Assembly: GCF_017875765.1 (NCBI RefSeq)
Contig: NZ_JAGGNA010000001.1
Span: forward strand, 1,557,501 to 1,621,500
Source of the DNA: Flavobacterium sp. CG_23.5
GTDB lineage: Bacteria > Bacteroidota > Bacteroidia > Flavobacteriales > Flavobacteriaceae
Length of the DNA: 64,000 nucleotides
Direction of reading: 5' to 3'
Shown: one piece after another, positions 49,301 to 57,184 of the stretch
How positions within the stretch are numbered: the first letter of the stretch is position 1
Layout: every line of letters begins with the position of its first letter
The notes under the pieces: generated by a model
Seen by the model: the letters and a program-made list of their open reading frames with translations, nothing else
Database searches by the model: none
What the model was told of the DNA's origin: nothing
Made by a program: the position numbers and the translations under genes

Positions 49301-49411
49301 GGGTATGGGCAATGGTGTTCGAGCCATAACGGGAAGACAGTACAGATACAATCCAAAAAGTATTGGATAATAAAGTGCCGCCCAACCCTTAAATATTGAA
49401 TTTTTATTCAT
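46388..49411 (-). CDS. SusC/RagA-family TonB-dependent outer-membrane transporter
   Basis: A 1007-aa protein. After a signal peptide comes a carboxypeptidase-D-like regulatory domain (ITGIVTDSQGVLTGVTISLK to LIFSFIGYKT, residues about 43-97), then the plug: VLATMQGRMAGVDVVQTTGV, GGGFDIRIRGLNSLRSTGNA and DADATAIYGSRGANGVVLIT. The rest is a large beta-barrel ending in a terminal aromatic (ISFGAEYKF). No N-terminal TonB box beyond the usual region and no FecR/sigma partner nearby. First gene of the SusC-SusD-S9 operon. Confidence 0.95.
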   Translation of the reverse strand: MNKNSIFKGWAALYYPILFGLYLYCLPVMARTPLPIPIPQQQNITGIVTDSQGVLTGVTISLKGKSTTTVTNYDGTYSLTANATDTLIFSFIGYKTLTVPIAGRTTVNVRLQEDATQLQEVKINAGYYSVKESERTGSIAKITSKDIEKQPVANVLATMQGRMAGVDVVQTTGVPGGGFDIRIRGLNSLRSTGNAPLYIIDGVPFASDAIGDAQTSSTLPTATSPLNSINPSTIESIEILKDADATAIYGSRGANGVVLITTKKGKAGKSQFTASASTGIGQVTRMLDLLHTEDYRAIRQQAFANDGITDYPYNAYDVNGTWDSTRYTDWQKELTGGTTTIKTLQAAVSGGSAQTHFLVSGNTYTQSTVFPGDFYYKKGGVHVSLDHESEDKRFKVVFSGSYDVQHNDQPAADLTRISRNLAPNAPALYDAEGNLNWENSSWENPLAALHAEALAKTNSLVANSTFSYQLPYNFTAKTSLGFTDLHHHESRTDPSSIYDPVYEAGPEYSAIFLTTTGRRSWIVEPQLNWQHNLGHGKIDVLFGGTFQNQLSDRLIQYGSGFTSNSLLYNLASASFSKTYYDDETVYRYQAFFGRVNLSWKDMYFVNLTGRRDGSSRFGPGKQFANFGAVGAAWLFSSANLLKEHLSLLSFGKLRGSYGVTGNDQIGDYQYLDTYQSSGNVYDGTVGLQPMRLFNPNFSWESNRKMEAAIELGFLGDRIFTTASWYRNRSSNQLIGMPLPATTGFTSLQSNLAATVQNTGLELTLRTVNVQKDAFGWTTSFNITVPKNKLIAFPGLEASTYRNQYVIGESINIQKLYHYTGINPQLGVYEFEDVNGDGILSFADDAQTFRDFSREYYGGLQNQLRYKRFQLDFLFQFVKQLNWNAASPYSAPGAFGNQPTSILGSWQQAGDSGPNQIYTTGLNSNAVNAYGRYANSDVAVSDASYVRLKNIAVSYDVPTTTIGLQCRLFLQAQNLLTLTSYKDGDPEFRSFNYLPPMRIISFGAEYKF

Positions 49412-49690
49412 AATATTGGTTAGTTAAATGAAACGTTAGTTTTGTTAGCGATGGTCCTCTATGCAGTTGTCGAGACGGTTGGAGGGCCTTTTTTGTCATT
49501 GCGAGGCACGAAGCAATCGCACTATTACTATTCTATCATAGGCAAGCTGTTTTATTTAAGATTTTTAAGAGCTCATAAATTTAAAATTAAATTCACTTGG
49601 CTTTTTTATTCAAAGAACCTTCAGGGGTTTCTCATTAGACTGGAAATTTCGTCAGAATTCCGAGTAAAAATAAAAACTCATTGAGCGTAA

Positions 49691-49798
49691 GTATCAAAAA
49701 AGTTAGTTCGACTGTTTTTTGTGCAATGAAATGAAGCAAAAAATGTATCAAAAACGTCAGTTCGAGTGTTTTTTGTGCAATGAAATGAAGCAAAAAAT
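49691..49798. repeat. 54-bp tandem direct repeat, two copies
   Basis: Units at 49691-49744 and 49745-49798 differ at three positions. Their reverse complement matches parts of the repeats flanking hipBST (TTTTGCTTCATTTCATTTCG and GAACTGACGTT), so it belongs to a dispersed intergenic family. Confidence 0.85.
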
Positions 49799-50260
49799 GT
49801 ATCGAGAACCGTTTTTGATGATACCAACTGATTAAATACTAATAACAATGATAACAGCGTATGTTAGATAAAACTACTGCAACCATAAAGCCAAAGGCAT
49901 ATAAGCGTTATGAATGCCACAATTAATGCAGCCCTTATTTGTATGTAGTACTTCATGTTATTATTTACTTGTTTAAAAGGTTAAGTTCTTTGTTTGTAAG
50001 TGACTAAAAATAACCTGCACCTTGTGATAACTAACTCAAATTAAATTATGTCCATTTTATTCAAAAGGTGTTTCGGTGCAGGTATTTTTTAAGCATTATA
50101 GTTGTGTCTCCTTGATAATTCCATACTGGGCGAAGCCGAAGTACAGTCGAAGGGCTTAAATTAGGAATAGTTTTTAACTCATAGGCGCATAGTTTTAGTG
50201 GTTAGACTGGTTAACAAATCAATGTGAGACTATGAAAATGAGGAAGATTGGCTTAGAACC

Positions 50261-50407
50261 AGCTGAGGTATAGCCATAAAAAAATGGCATGGAACTCAGC
50301 TTAAACGCTATCAAGGTACTGGTATACCCGCACACGAATAAGTGAGCCCACGCCATGGGACGTGAGCATCGTACCTATCATCTCGTGTGCTAAAATTACC
50401 AGTTTTT
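50261..50407 (+). ncRNA. Candidate structured RNA with two strong hairpins and T-run
   Basis: First hairpin: AGCTGAG (50261-50267) pairs with CTCAGCT (50295-50301), with inner GCCAT/ATGGC (50273-50277/50284-50288). Second: ACTGGTA (50318-50324) pairs with TACCAGT (50397-50403), with GCACACGA/TCGTGTGC (50330-50337/50383-50390) inside and a CACG/CGTG helix at the tip. TTTTT ends at 50407. The layout resembles a small RNA with a terminator-like end on the plus strand. It could instead be a palindromic repeat element. No known RNA family recognised. Confidence 0.35.
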
Positions 50408-50549
50408 GATAACGAGATTCAAAGCGAATGCTTCAAATATTTTACATGAAGAATCGCAAAAATACATCTTATGATGTATTCGTAAGACAAATATATAAAA
50501 TTAATTTAAATAAGTAACCTACAGGTGTCCTTTATTTTCTTTTTTAAAA

Positions 50550-50852
50550 ATGAAATTTACTTTTATGAATAACGACGATTTCACATTAGAAAAGATAGCT
50601 CTCGGAATTAGAATAAACGAACTTAGACAAAAGATTTTAAATCCCATTAACAAGAAACCAATTTCTCAGGAAGAATTAGGGCTAATAGCAAATGTTACAA
50701 AAAAAACGATTGGAGAAATAGAGAGAGGTGAAACTAACCCTAAATTAGAAACCTTATTGATGATTTGTAAAGGACTTAATGTCACAATCAAGGAGCTATT
50801 TAATTTTGATCTTGAAAAGTACAAAACCGTGAAAATAAAAAAAGATGCCTAA
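50550..50852 (+). CDS. XRE-family helix-turn-helix protein
   Basis: A 100-aa single-domain DNA-binding protein. Residues about 17-80 form the Cro/C1-type HTH: IRINELRQKI, ISQEELGLIANVTKKTIGEI (helices 2-3) and ERGETNPKLETLLMICKGLN. A second Met at residue 6 is an alternative start. It stands alone with a terminator built into its stop codon, so it is monocistronic. No toxin partner is visible next to it. Targets unknown. Confidence 0.85.
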   Translation: MKFTFMNNDDFTLEKIALGIRINELRQKILNPINKKPISQEELGLIANVTKKTIGEIERGETNPKLETLLMICKGLNVTIKELFNFDLEKYKTVKIKKDA

Positions 50853-50865
50853 GCATCTTTTTTTT
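50841..50865 (+). terminator. Intrinsic terminator of the XRE gene
   Basis: Stem AAAGATGC / GCATCTTT (50841-50848 / 50853-50860) with loop CTAA that contains the stop codon, followed by five more T. Confidence 0.85.
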
Positions 50866-50974
50866 ATGGAAACCACTTAAACTGTAGTGTTCAATTCAGG
50901 AATCACACACTATACTATTTGTAGCTATCTCAATAAAGCTATAGGTTTGATACTTAATCAAATCTATAATAAGG

Positions 50975-51094
50975 ATGGAATGGTATGAAATAATAGGGCT
51001 AATTGTTATATGGATTGTAGGCCTTTACTTAAGAGGTAAATTTTATGAGCATACGAGGAATAGGCATTATAATGATAGTTGGAGGAAGAAATGA
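50975..51094 (+). CDS. Possible 39-aa single-TM membrane peptide
   Basis: Short reading frame starting MEWYEIIGLIVIWIVGLYLR with one strong hydrophobic helix and a basic, aromatic tail ending SWRKK. Preceded by AATAAGG, a weak ribosome-site-like purine run overlapping the start region. No homologue recognised; it could be chance, but the hydrophobic-then-basic arrangement is coherent. Confidence 0.3.
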   Translation: MEWYEIIGLIVIWIVGLYLRGKFYEHTRNRHYNDSWRKK

Positions 51095-51393
51095 AAGATG
51101 CTATGAAGTGTCTTTTTTTGTATACGGGATTATGGGAATCCCACTGGTGCTCGATTGCATCGAGTACCAAGTATTTTTGGAAAGATAAAACAGAGCGTTT
51201 ATAACGCGGATAGCGAAAAACCAGACCCTCGAAATACCTGCTCTTCTAGGTCTCCCCGCTTCACAAAGTGCACAACCTAAATTCTATTCAACCCCAACAA
51301 CGCGGAATTGTATTCCCTAACTATCACTGTTTATTTTAAAACTACTCAAGCAATTATCATAGACACTAAAAAATCAAATTATAACCACTATGC

Positions 51394-51425
51394 AATTCGG
51401 GAATTTCACTATTCAATTCGGGAAT
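51394..51425. promoter_or_regulatory. Double AATTCGGGAAT motif upstream of the RteC-domain gene
   Basis: Two copies, 51394-51405 and 51415-51425, spaced 21 bp start to start (about two helical turns), about 100 bp before the gene start. Same half-sites as at 39299, 50893, 53355 and 53377. Candidate regulator binding sites. Confidence 0.35.
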
Positions 51426-51523
51426 AGCACACCACATCATTTGCAACCTGAGCAACCATCAAATAGATTTGCCTTCCGATTCAATTACTGAATCAGTCAA
51501 ATTGTAAATCTTAAACAGCAATA

Positions 51524-52369
51524 ATGAAATTGTTTTCTGAATCATTGATATCCCAATTAGAACATAGATTAATAGTAATCCATCTGGAAACAGAAAACCA
51601 GATTCTATGCGCTGAATTGGCAATAAAAAGTATAGTTATTGTCTTAGAGAAACTAAAAAAATTTTTCATGAAATATAAATTGTTAAATAAGAAGGAGGAA
51701 ATAGAATTCTTTCGAAACATCAAACCAAAGTTTGCCAGTAAACTGATTTATTACAACGAAATCTATACTATCGAAACCAACAAGCCATTGGGTTCTCAAA
51801 AAACAATACGCAAATATTATAAAGCAGAACTCCTTAAACTAAAAGTCTTTTTTGATGAAAATCAGGAATTTTACCGCTACTACCGCACCAATAATCAATG
51901 CCTCGATGCTACGTATTTTATAAGAGGCAAATACGATGTAAAATTGACACTCGATAGTTTTTACTTTCAGGCAGATCCTCGTTTTTCTACTTCACATGAC
52001 TATAAATTGGCAAAAATAATGGCCAATGATTTACTTAAATCCTACTTCGAATCAGAACTTGAAAAATTGGAAAATAAGAAAAAAAGTAGCACTGCCCCTC
52101 CTTCATTGCATAAAAGCCAAAAGTGGACAGGATCAAAAGTAGAGTTGATTGAACTGATCTATGCACTGCATACGGAAGGTGCTATTAATAACGGAACATC
52201 TGGACTCAAAGAAATTGCAAGCTTTTTCGAATACACTTTTTCTATTGATTTGGGTCAGTTCAATAGGGTTTTTCTCGAAATCCGAAATAGGAAATCCGAC
52301 AGAACAAAATTTCTGAATACGCTCAAAAATAAGCTGATAATCCGTATGGACGATGCAGATGAGAATTAA
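51524..52369 (+). CDS. RteC-domain protein
   Basis: A 281-aa protein of the RteC family (PF09357), known from the CTnDOT conjugative transposon, where RteC is a regulator of excision genes. Features are a helical N-terminus (LISQLEHRLIVIHLETENQI), FFMKYKLLNKKEEIEFFRNI, EFYRYYRTNNQCLDATYFIR, and a C-terminal part with KWTGSKVELIELIYALHTEG AINNG-type winged-helix-like sequence. Many Flavobacterium copies are orphans; no integrase or transfer genes are nearby here. It may regulate genes locally. Followed by a strong terminator. Confidence 0.87.
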   Translation: MKLFSESLISQLEHRLIVIHLETENQILCAELAIKSIVIVLEKLKKFFMKYKLLNKKEEIEFFRNIKPKFASKLIYYNEIYTIETNKPLGSQKTIRKYYKAELLKLKVFFDENQEFYRYYRTNNQCLDATYFIRGKYDVKLTLDSFYFQADPRFSTSHDYKLAKIMANDLLKSYFESELEKLENKKKSSTAPPSLHKSQKWTGSKVELIELIYALHTEGAINNGTSGLKEIASFFEYTFSIDLGQFNRVFLEIRNRKSDRTKFLNTLKNKLIIRMDDADEN

Positions 52370-52388
52370 AAAAGGCTACTCAAAAATG

Positions 52389-52429
52389 AAATGCCCCCAA
52401 AAAGTTAGACACTATTTGGGGGCATTTTT
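52389..52429 (+). terminator. Intrinsic terminator after the RteC-domain gene
   Basis: Stem AAATGCCCCCAAA (52389-52401) / TTTGGGGGCATTT (52415-52427) followed by TT. Loop of 13 bases containing GTTAGACAC. The stem works on either strand, but the T-run favours the plus strand. Confidence 0.88.
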
Positions 52430-52512
52430 ATGGAAACAAAAGTCAAATACAATCATGGCTAATACTAAAACATAATAGCATTTACAATTGCCAACCGTAT
52501 CACTTCAGCTTC

Positions 52513-53196
52513 TTAATCAGCACTACCAGTTTCACCAATAAGATGTGTTATAAGTTTAGTCCAGTCCGGGTCAATCGCCTCTATTGATTCTGTTTTAGAC
52601 GCATAACTGGAGCATCGGACAATTGACGAAGCAGTGAGGATAATTTTTTTATCCATTTCTGTCAGCAGAGGATTACTAAGGATACCTCTTTCGAATTTAA
52701 CAACAAAGTCATAAAGTACTACATAGCGGTCTTCCTTCTTTGATAGAAATTGAAAAGAATGGATAAAATCACTAAGAATGAATTTGCCAGTTGAAGACAT
52801 ATTAGAAGTGGCGATGACTTCAAATAAATTAGTTCTGTTATCCGAATTGATAAAAGTTGCCTTACCCGATAGTTTAGGATCATAGTCGGCTCCTCTTAAA
52901 CTATTAACAGCAATAGGGGCATGAACAATAGAGCCATCACTATCAATTATTGAATTTTCTGCTGCATTAGTCTCAGATAATTCAGTGGGAACCCGCCCAG
53001 CCGTGTCATAAGGATTCTCGCTGTTAGCGGGCATTACATCACCTTTTCTTGAATTATAATAATTGATCTCCTTGTCCGAACCAAAACTGTTTGGCGCTGC
53101 ACTCGATAAATTAGAAGTATCGGTAGTGCAGGAATCAAGTGTTACTAAAAAGGAGATGCAGATTAATGTGTTAAGGCATAAATAGATTTTTTTCAT
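52513..53196 (-). CDS. Predicted lipoprotein of unknown function
   Basis: A 227-aa protein with a type II signal (LICISFLVTLDSC, lipidated Cys at residue 23) and a Ser/Asn/Thr-rich linker. The mature part (about 100-227) has mixed hydrophobic strands such as FILSDFIHSFQFLSKKEDRY and a late Cys in IVRCSSY. No family recognised. It is transcribed away from the TPR-AraC regulator across a 381-bp region that contains a paired AATTC motif, so the two may be co-regulated. Confidence 0.7.
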   Translation of the reverse strand: MKKIYLCLNTLICISFLVTLDSCTTDTSNLSSAAPNSFGSDKEINYYNSRKGDVMPANSENPYDTAGRVPTELSETNAAENSIIDSDGSIVHAPIAVNSLRGADYDPKLSGKATFINSDNRTNLFEVIATSNMSSTGKFILSDFIHSFQFLSKKEDRYVVLYDFVVKFERGILSNPLLTEMDKKIILTASSIVRCSSYASKTESIEAIDPDWTKLITHLIGETGSAD

Positions 53197-53577
53197 CTTT
53201 ATTAATGTTTTTAAATGTTACTGATTACTTTTTTCATCAGTTCATTTCTCCCGGGATAATCTGAACAAGGTGTTGGTTTTGCTCATAACAAAACCGTTTG
53301 AATTCAAGGCAAAACTAAGGGCACATGTTTCCTCCGACAAGCCAACACCTATTCAATTCGGGAATCTATGCTATGAAATTCCCGAATTGAACATAGCAAA
53401 ATTTAAAATAAACAGCAGACAAACAATTAGTTACACTCAACAAGGCAAAAAAATTATTTACTAGGACGATTCCAGCATCGATTAAACTATTTTAGTTACA
53501 TTTATTTTTCAGGAATTAAGTAATCAAGTTTATTAATCCTGGATTTTCTAATCAGTAAACCCCAATCTCTTTCAATA
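53197..53577. promoter_or_regulatory. Divergent control region between lipoprotein and TPR-AraC genes
   Basis: 381 bp without a supported gene. CTATTCAATTCGGGAAT at 53350-53365 and its inverted counterpart ATTCCCGAATTGAACATAG at 53378-53396 form a long imperfect palindrome around 53371. This is the best-formed copy of the AATTC-SS-GAATT motif in the window. Confidence 0.45.
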
Positions 53578-55239
53578 ATGACAAAAAAATACTTTCTTAT
53601 AATATGGATATGCTTTTATTATTATGCAAATGCACAGCAAAAGAATTTTGTCATTCCGGACAGTCTTGAAGCCAAAAGCTATGAATATTTTAACAAAAAC
53701 ATATTATATAAAGAACGAGACAGCATCAAAGAGCGTCTTTATACAAAATCATGGCTAACAAAGGCAAAAAGGGAGAGAAACTTTGGTCAAATGGCACTGG
53801 CCTATAAAACCTTGATATATAAAAGCAATAAAAAATTACAACTTAGATATGCCGATAGTATGGTGATAGCGGCTAAAAAAACAGCCGACATTGAATTAAT
53901 CGGATCAGTCTACATGACAAAAGGTATTGTGCATTATGATCGTAAAGAACACATGAAGGCACTCGATAGCTACCTGATAGCAGATAAATATATTTCAAAG
54001 ACATATAACCTATACCTTATTTATAAAGTAAAATATGTTATTGGTCAAATCAAATATTACCTTGGTTTTTACGATGAGGCAATAACATTGTTTAAAGAAT
54101 GCGTCAAATATTTTAAGGAAGAAGATGACCGTGCGTATCTAAATTCGCTTCATTCTCTAGGACTCTGTTATAACTTGACGGGTAAATATAAGCTGTGCAG
54201 CCAGACAAATCAGATGGGACTGCGTGCTGGTCTACGCTTTAAAAATTCAGAAATGCAGTCCTACTTCATCCATTCCGAAGGGATTAATCAGTATTTCAAT
54301 CACAATTATAGTGATGCGATTAAGAAATTAACAATGGCGTTACCTGCAGTGAGACATAATAAGGACTTTGCAAACGAAACGGTGGCGTATTTTTACATCG
54401 GTAAAAGCTACTGGTCACAAAATCTTAAGGAAAAAGCGTTGCCTTATTTCAAAAAAATAAATGAGGCATTTCAAAAGCAAAATTACATACGTCCGGATTT
54501 ACGGGAAGCGTATGAAATATTAATTGACTATTATCACCAGAGAAACAACAAGGAATTACAGTTATACTACATCAGTGCTCTTTTAAAAGTAGACCACGTT
54601 CTCAGTCAGGACTACAAATATCTTTCAGGAAAAATACACAAGGAATACGACACAAAAAAATTACTTCAAACAAAACGTGATATTGAGCAGTCAATGAAAT
54701 ACAGGACAGTTGCGGGATTTAGTATCATTATTATAATGACTTTAGTTATTGCTTTTCTAACTTTTAGGCATTTTAGAAATAAAAGATTATTTGAAGAGTT
54801 AATGAATCGCAAACCCGATAAGGTCAGATCATTAGTTTCGGACAATGACAGTAAAGAAATGGAACTGGATATCAGCGCTGAAGTGGTTATGGGAATTCTA
54901 AAAAATCTTGAAAAATTTGAACACAATAAAAAATACCTTCAAAAAGACATGAATTTGCGAAAAATAGCTTCATTATTAAACACCAACACGAAATACGTTT
55001 CAAAAATTATTGCACGCTACCGAGGCAAAAGAACCATTGACTATATCAGCGATTTAAAGATCGATCATGTTATAGAATTACTCAAAAACGAAAACAAATA
55101 TCGCAATTATACCAATAAGGCATTAGGTGAAGAATCCGGCTTCGGTTCTACCCAAATCTTTACACGCGCATTCAATAATCGAACAGGCCTATCCCCCACC
55201 TACTTCATTAGTAAATTACGAGATCAATTTCATCCATAG
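53578..55239 (+). CDS. Membrane TPR-AraC hybrid regulator
   Basis: A 553-aa protein. The N-terminal signal (YFLIIWICFYYYANAQ) leads to a periplasmic TPR region (about 80-350; e.g. GSVYMTKGIVHYDRKEHMKA, AYLNSLHSLGLCYNLTGKYK, AYFYIGKSYWSQNLKEKALP). One TM helix follows at about 378-396 (FSIIIIMTLVIAFLTF), then a cytoplasmic AraC-type HTH (about 450-550; LRKIASLLNTNTKYVSKIIA, GFGSTQIFTRAFNNRTGLSP). This architecture senses an extra-cytoplasmic signal and binds DNA directly. Possible targets are its own promoter and the divergent lipoprotein (inference). Confidence 0.88.
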   Translation: MTKKYFLIIWICFYYYANAQQKNFVIPDSLEAKSYEYFNKNILYKERDSIKERLYTKSWLTKAKRERNFGQMALAYKTLIYKSNKKLQLRYADSMVIAAKKTADIELIGSVYMTKGIVHYDRKEHMKALDSYLIADKYISKTYNLYLIYKVKYVIGQIKYYLGFYDEAITLFKECVKYFKEEDDRAYLNSLHSLGLCYNLTGKYKLCSQTNQMGLRAGLRFKNSEMQSYFIHSEGINQYFNHNYSDAIKKLTMALPAVRHNKDFANETVAYFYIGKSYWSQNLKEKALPYFKKINEAFQKQNYIRPDLREAYEILIDYYHQRNNKELQLYYISALLKVDHVLSQDYKYLSGKIHKEYDTKKLLQTKRDIEQSMKYRTVAGFSIIIIMTLVIAFLTFRHFRNKRLFEELMNRKPDKVRSLVSDNDSKEMELDISAEVVMGILKNLEKFEHNKKYLQKDMNLRKIASLLNTNTKYVSKIIARYRGKRTIDYISDLKIDHVIELLKNENKYRNYTNKALGEESGFGSTQIFTRAFNNRTGLSPTYFISKLRDQFHP

Positions 55240-57184
55240 ATAGCCCTAAAACTTGTACTTCCTCACACCCTTGCTGTTGCCAAAGTAGAAAATCATGGTA
55301 AAGATTTCAGCGCTGTCAGCAGGGAATGACCCCCGAGTCGAGTAATAAAGTACTATCCATTTAAACGTCCACTTTTAACTCGCCCTTAAATAAAAAGCAT
55401 AGAAAAACAACGACGAAGTGAAATGGAAGCACTCCGCGAGTTGAGTCCGCAGGACGAACGGCTCGGGGTGCGGAATATTTGAAATTAAAAGGAGGACTGC
55501 CAGTGGCAGTTAGGTAAATAATTAAAATCGTTTTTAAGCTTTTTATTTTCAGGCTTGAAATCGAAGATTCATGAATACAAAAAAACAATAATAACCCATG
55601 AATATTTTTTGTTTCTTTTGTATCAAGACAAAAGAAAAAGAATCTCTTAAAAACAAAAAACGTGTAACGACACTTCAGGCTTGAAATCGAAGATTCATGA
55701 ATACAAAAAAACAATAACAACCCATGAATATTTTTTTGTTACTTTCAAGGAAAAAAGTAAAGATTTTAATCATTACCAAAAATAGCAATAGCAACAAATT
55801 ATCCTCTACTCGCCCCAATACTTTTAAGGATTACATTCCTGATGTTATGTAACTTTAAGGAATTTATAACCGAAAAAACACACCCCTAACCCCTCTCTAG
55901 AGGGGAACACGCGAGCGGTTTCTCTTTGAGAGAACATTTATTTTTTTTAAACTGAGCTAGAGTCGCCCTTATATTTTTATACTAAAAAATCACGGTAAGA
56001 ATTTCAGCGCGGGCAGCAGGGAGTGACCCCCAAGTCGAGTGTGAAACACGAGCGGCTGGGGTCGCGATAGGGAAATACGTCCGATGATTTTTAGTGTAAA
56101 AATATGGAGGCTTGATCTTTTGTTTCTTTTGTATCAAGACAAAAGAAAAGAATTTAGTAATAAACAAAAAACGTGTAACGATAGTATACGCTTTATTACT
56201 TGTTTCATTTGAAATCATAGATTCACGACCTCCAATAAATCATTAACTCTTTAGTAATAAAAATAGCAATCGCAACAATTCGTTATATTCGCCCTTATAT
56301 TTTTACAGCAGAAAATCACGGTAAGAATTTCAGCTTTGGCCGCAAGGAGTGAGCCCCCAGTCGAGTGTGCAACACGAGCGACTGGGGTCGCGATAGGGAA
56401 ATTTGTCCGATGATTTTGGTATAAAAATATTGAGGTTGAAATCGAAGATTCATGAATACCACAAAAATAATATTAACCATGAATATTTTTTGTTTCTTTT
56501 GAAGTCAAAGATTCACGAACTCCAATTAAATATTAACTCGTGAGTAATCAAGACAAAAGAAAAAAACAACCCATGAATATTTTTTGTTTCTTTTGAAATC
56601 AGAGATTCATGAACCCCAATAAATTATTAACTCGTGAGTAATCATGACAAAAGAAAAGAATCTTTCAATAAACAAAAAACATGTAACAACAGCACAGGCT
56701 TCATTATCTGTTTCTTTTGAAATCATAGATTCACGAACTCCAATAAATTATTAACTCAACCCGACTTTTCTTTCACAACTTGTGAACCACCTTGTGATAT
56801 AAAAACAATTAATTCCAACAATTTTACACCATAACAATTTAAGAAAATCTATTATGGCAAATCAAATCCTTACAAGAAGAACCGTATTATTATCATTATC
56901 ACACGGACAAAGGAGGACTTGACAGCATGCCCGTATTGACGAAGTAATCTCGTCAAATGTAATTTTATGTCGTTAATGAAACGCCACTCAGAATCCTAAA
57001 CCTCAACATGTAACACAGTACTCGGATTACTGATTACTGATCACTAAAAACTGATCACTGATTACTAAAGACGGAACACTAAAAACTGACCACTGATCAC
57101 TGATCACTGATTATTGAATACTGACCGCTGATCACAGAATACTGATCATTAAAAACCAAATACTAAAAAACCAAACACTACCAC
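55240..57184. other. 1.9-kb repeat field without supported genes
   Basis: Built from three interspersed repeat types. (1) Large imperfect hairpins with arms such as ATATTTTTATACTAAAAAAT and cores CCCCCAAGTCGAG ... CGGCTGGGG, at about 55290-55345 (truncated), 55965-56110 and 56285-56430, plus a related hairpin at about 55413-55475. (2) TTCTTTTGT...ACAAAAGAA inverted repeats (55613-55636, 56124-56147 and later variants). (3) GAAATCGAAGATTCATGAATAC-type direct repeats. Positions about 57028-57175 are a degenerate array of CTGATCACT-like units. A 22-codon frame at 56854 is not convincing. Confidence 0.7.
55965..56430. repeat. Two long imperfect hairpin repeats
   Basis: Copies at about 55968-56108 and 56286-56428 share about 140 bp with scattered mismatches. 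In each, outer arms (ATATTTTTA... and ...TAAAAATAT) pair, and the inner GC-richer core (GACCCCCAAGTCGAG with CGGCTGGGGTC in the first) pairs again. Possibly REP- or MITE-like non-coding elements; no coding capacity. Confidence 0.65.

Larger units (their letters stand above)
49412..50549. other. Repeat-rich intergenic region
   Basis: 1.1 kb with no supportable gene. It contains a GCGAGGCACGAAGCAATCGC element at about 49500-49520, a 54-bp tandem duplication at 49691-49798, and a hairpin-rich segment at about 50261-50410 that may be an RNA. The SusC promoter should lie in the first 100 bp (minus strand), but no clear Bacteroidota consensus was found. Confidence 0.55.
50853..51523. other. Intergenic region with shared motif and possible small ORF
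   Basis: Holds AATTCAGGAAT at 50893-50903 followed by ACACACTATAC, a possible 39-codon ORF at 50975-51094, a GATGCTCGATTGCATCGAGTACC-like inverted repeat near 51148-51172, and two AATTCGGGAAT motifs at 51394-51405 and 51415-51425 shortly before the RteC-domain gene. Nothing else recognised. Confidence 0.5.

Noticed and set aside
51524..52369. Evidence for an integrated conjugative element because of the RteC domain
   Set aside because: No integrase, mobilisation or transfer genes lie in the window; orphan RteC-domain genes are common in this group.
52389..52429. Possible insertion-sequence end (GTTAGACAC next to a G/C-run)
   Set aside because: The perfect stem plus T-run right after a gene stop is better explained as a terminator; no transposase or target duplication seen.
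55361..56218. Two minus-strand frames of 119 and 78 aa
   Set aside because: Both are made of translated repeat units; internal repeats and hairpins explain them better than genes.
55555..56750. Possible CRISPR array
   Set aside because: Repeat spacing and length are irregular, repeats are interspersed with other repeat types and no cas gene is near.
56854..56922. 22-codon frame starting MANQILTRRT
   Set aside because: Too short, no conserved features, ends inside repeat-like DNA; could be a remnant but cannot be supported.
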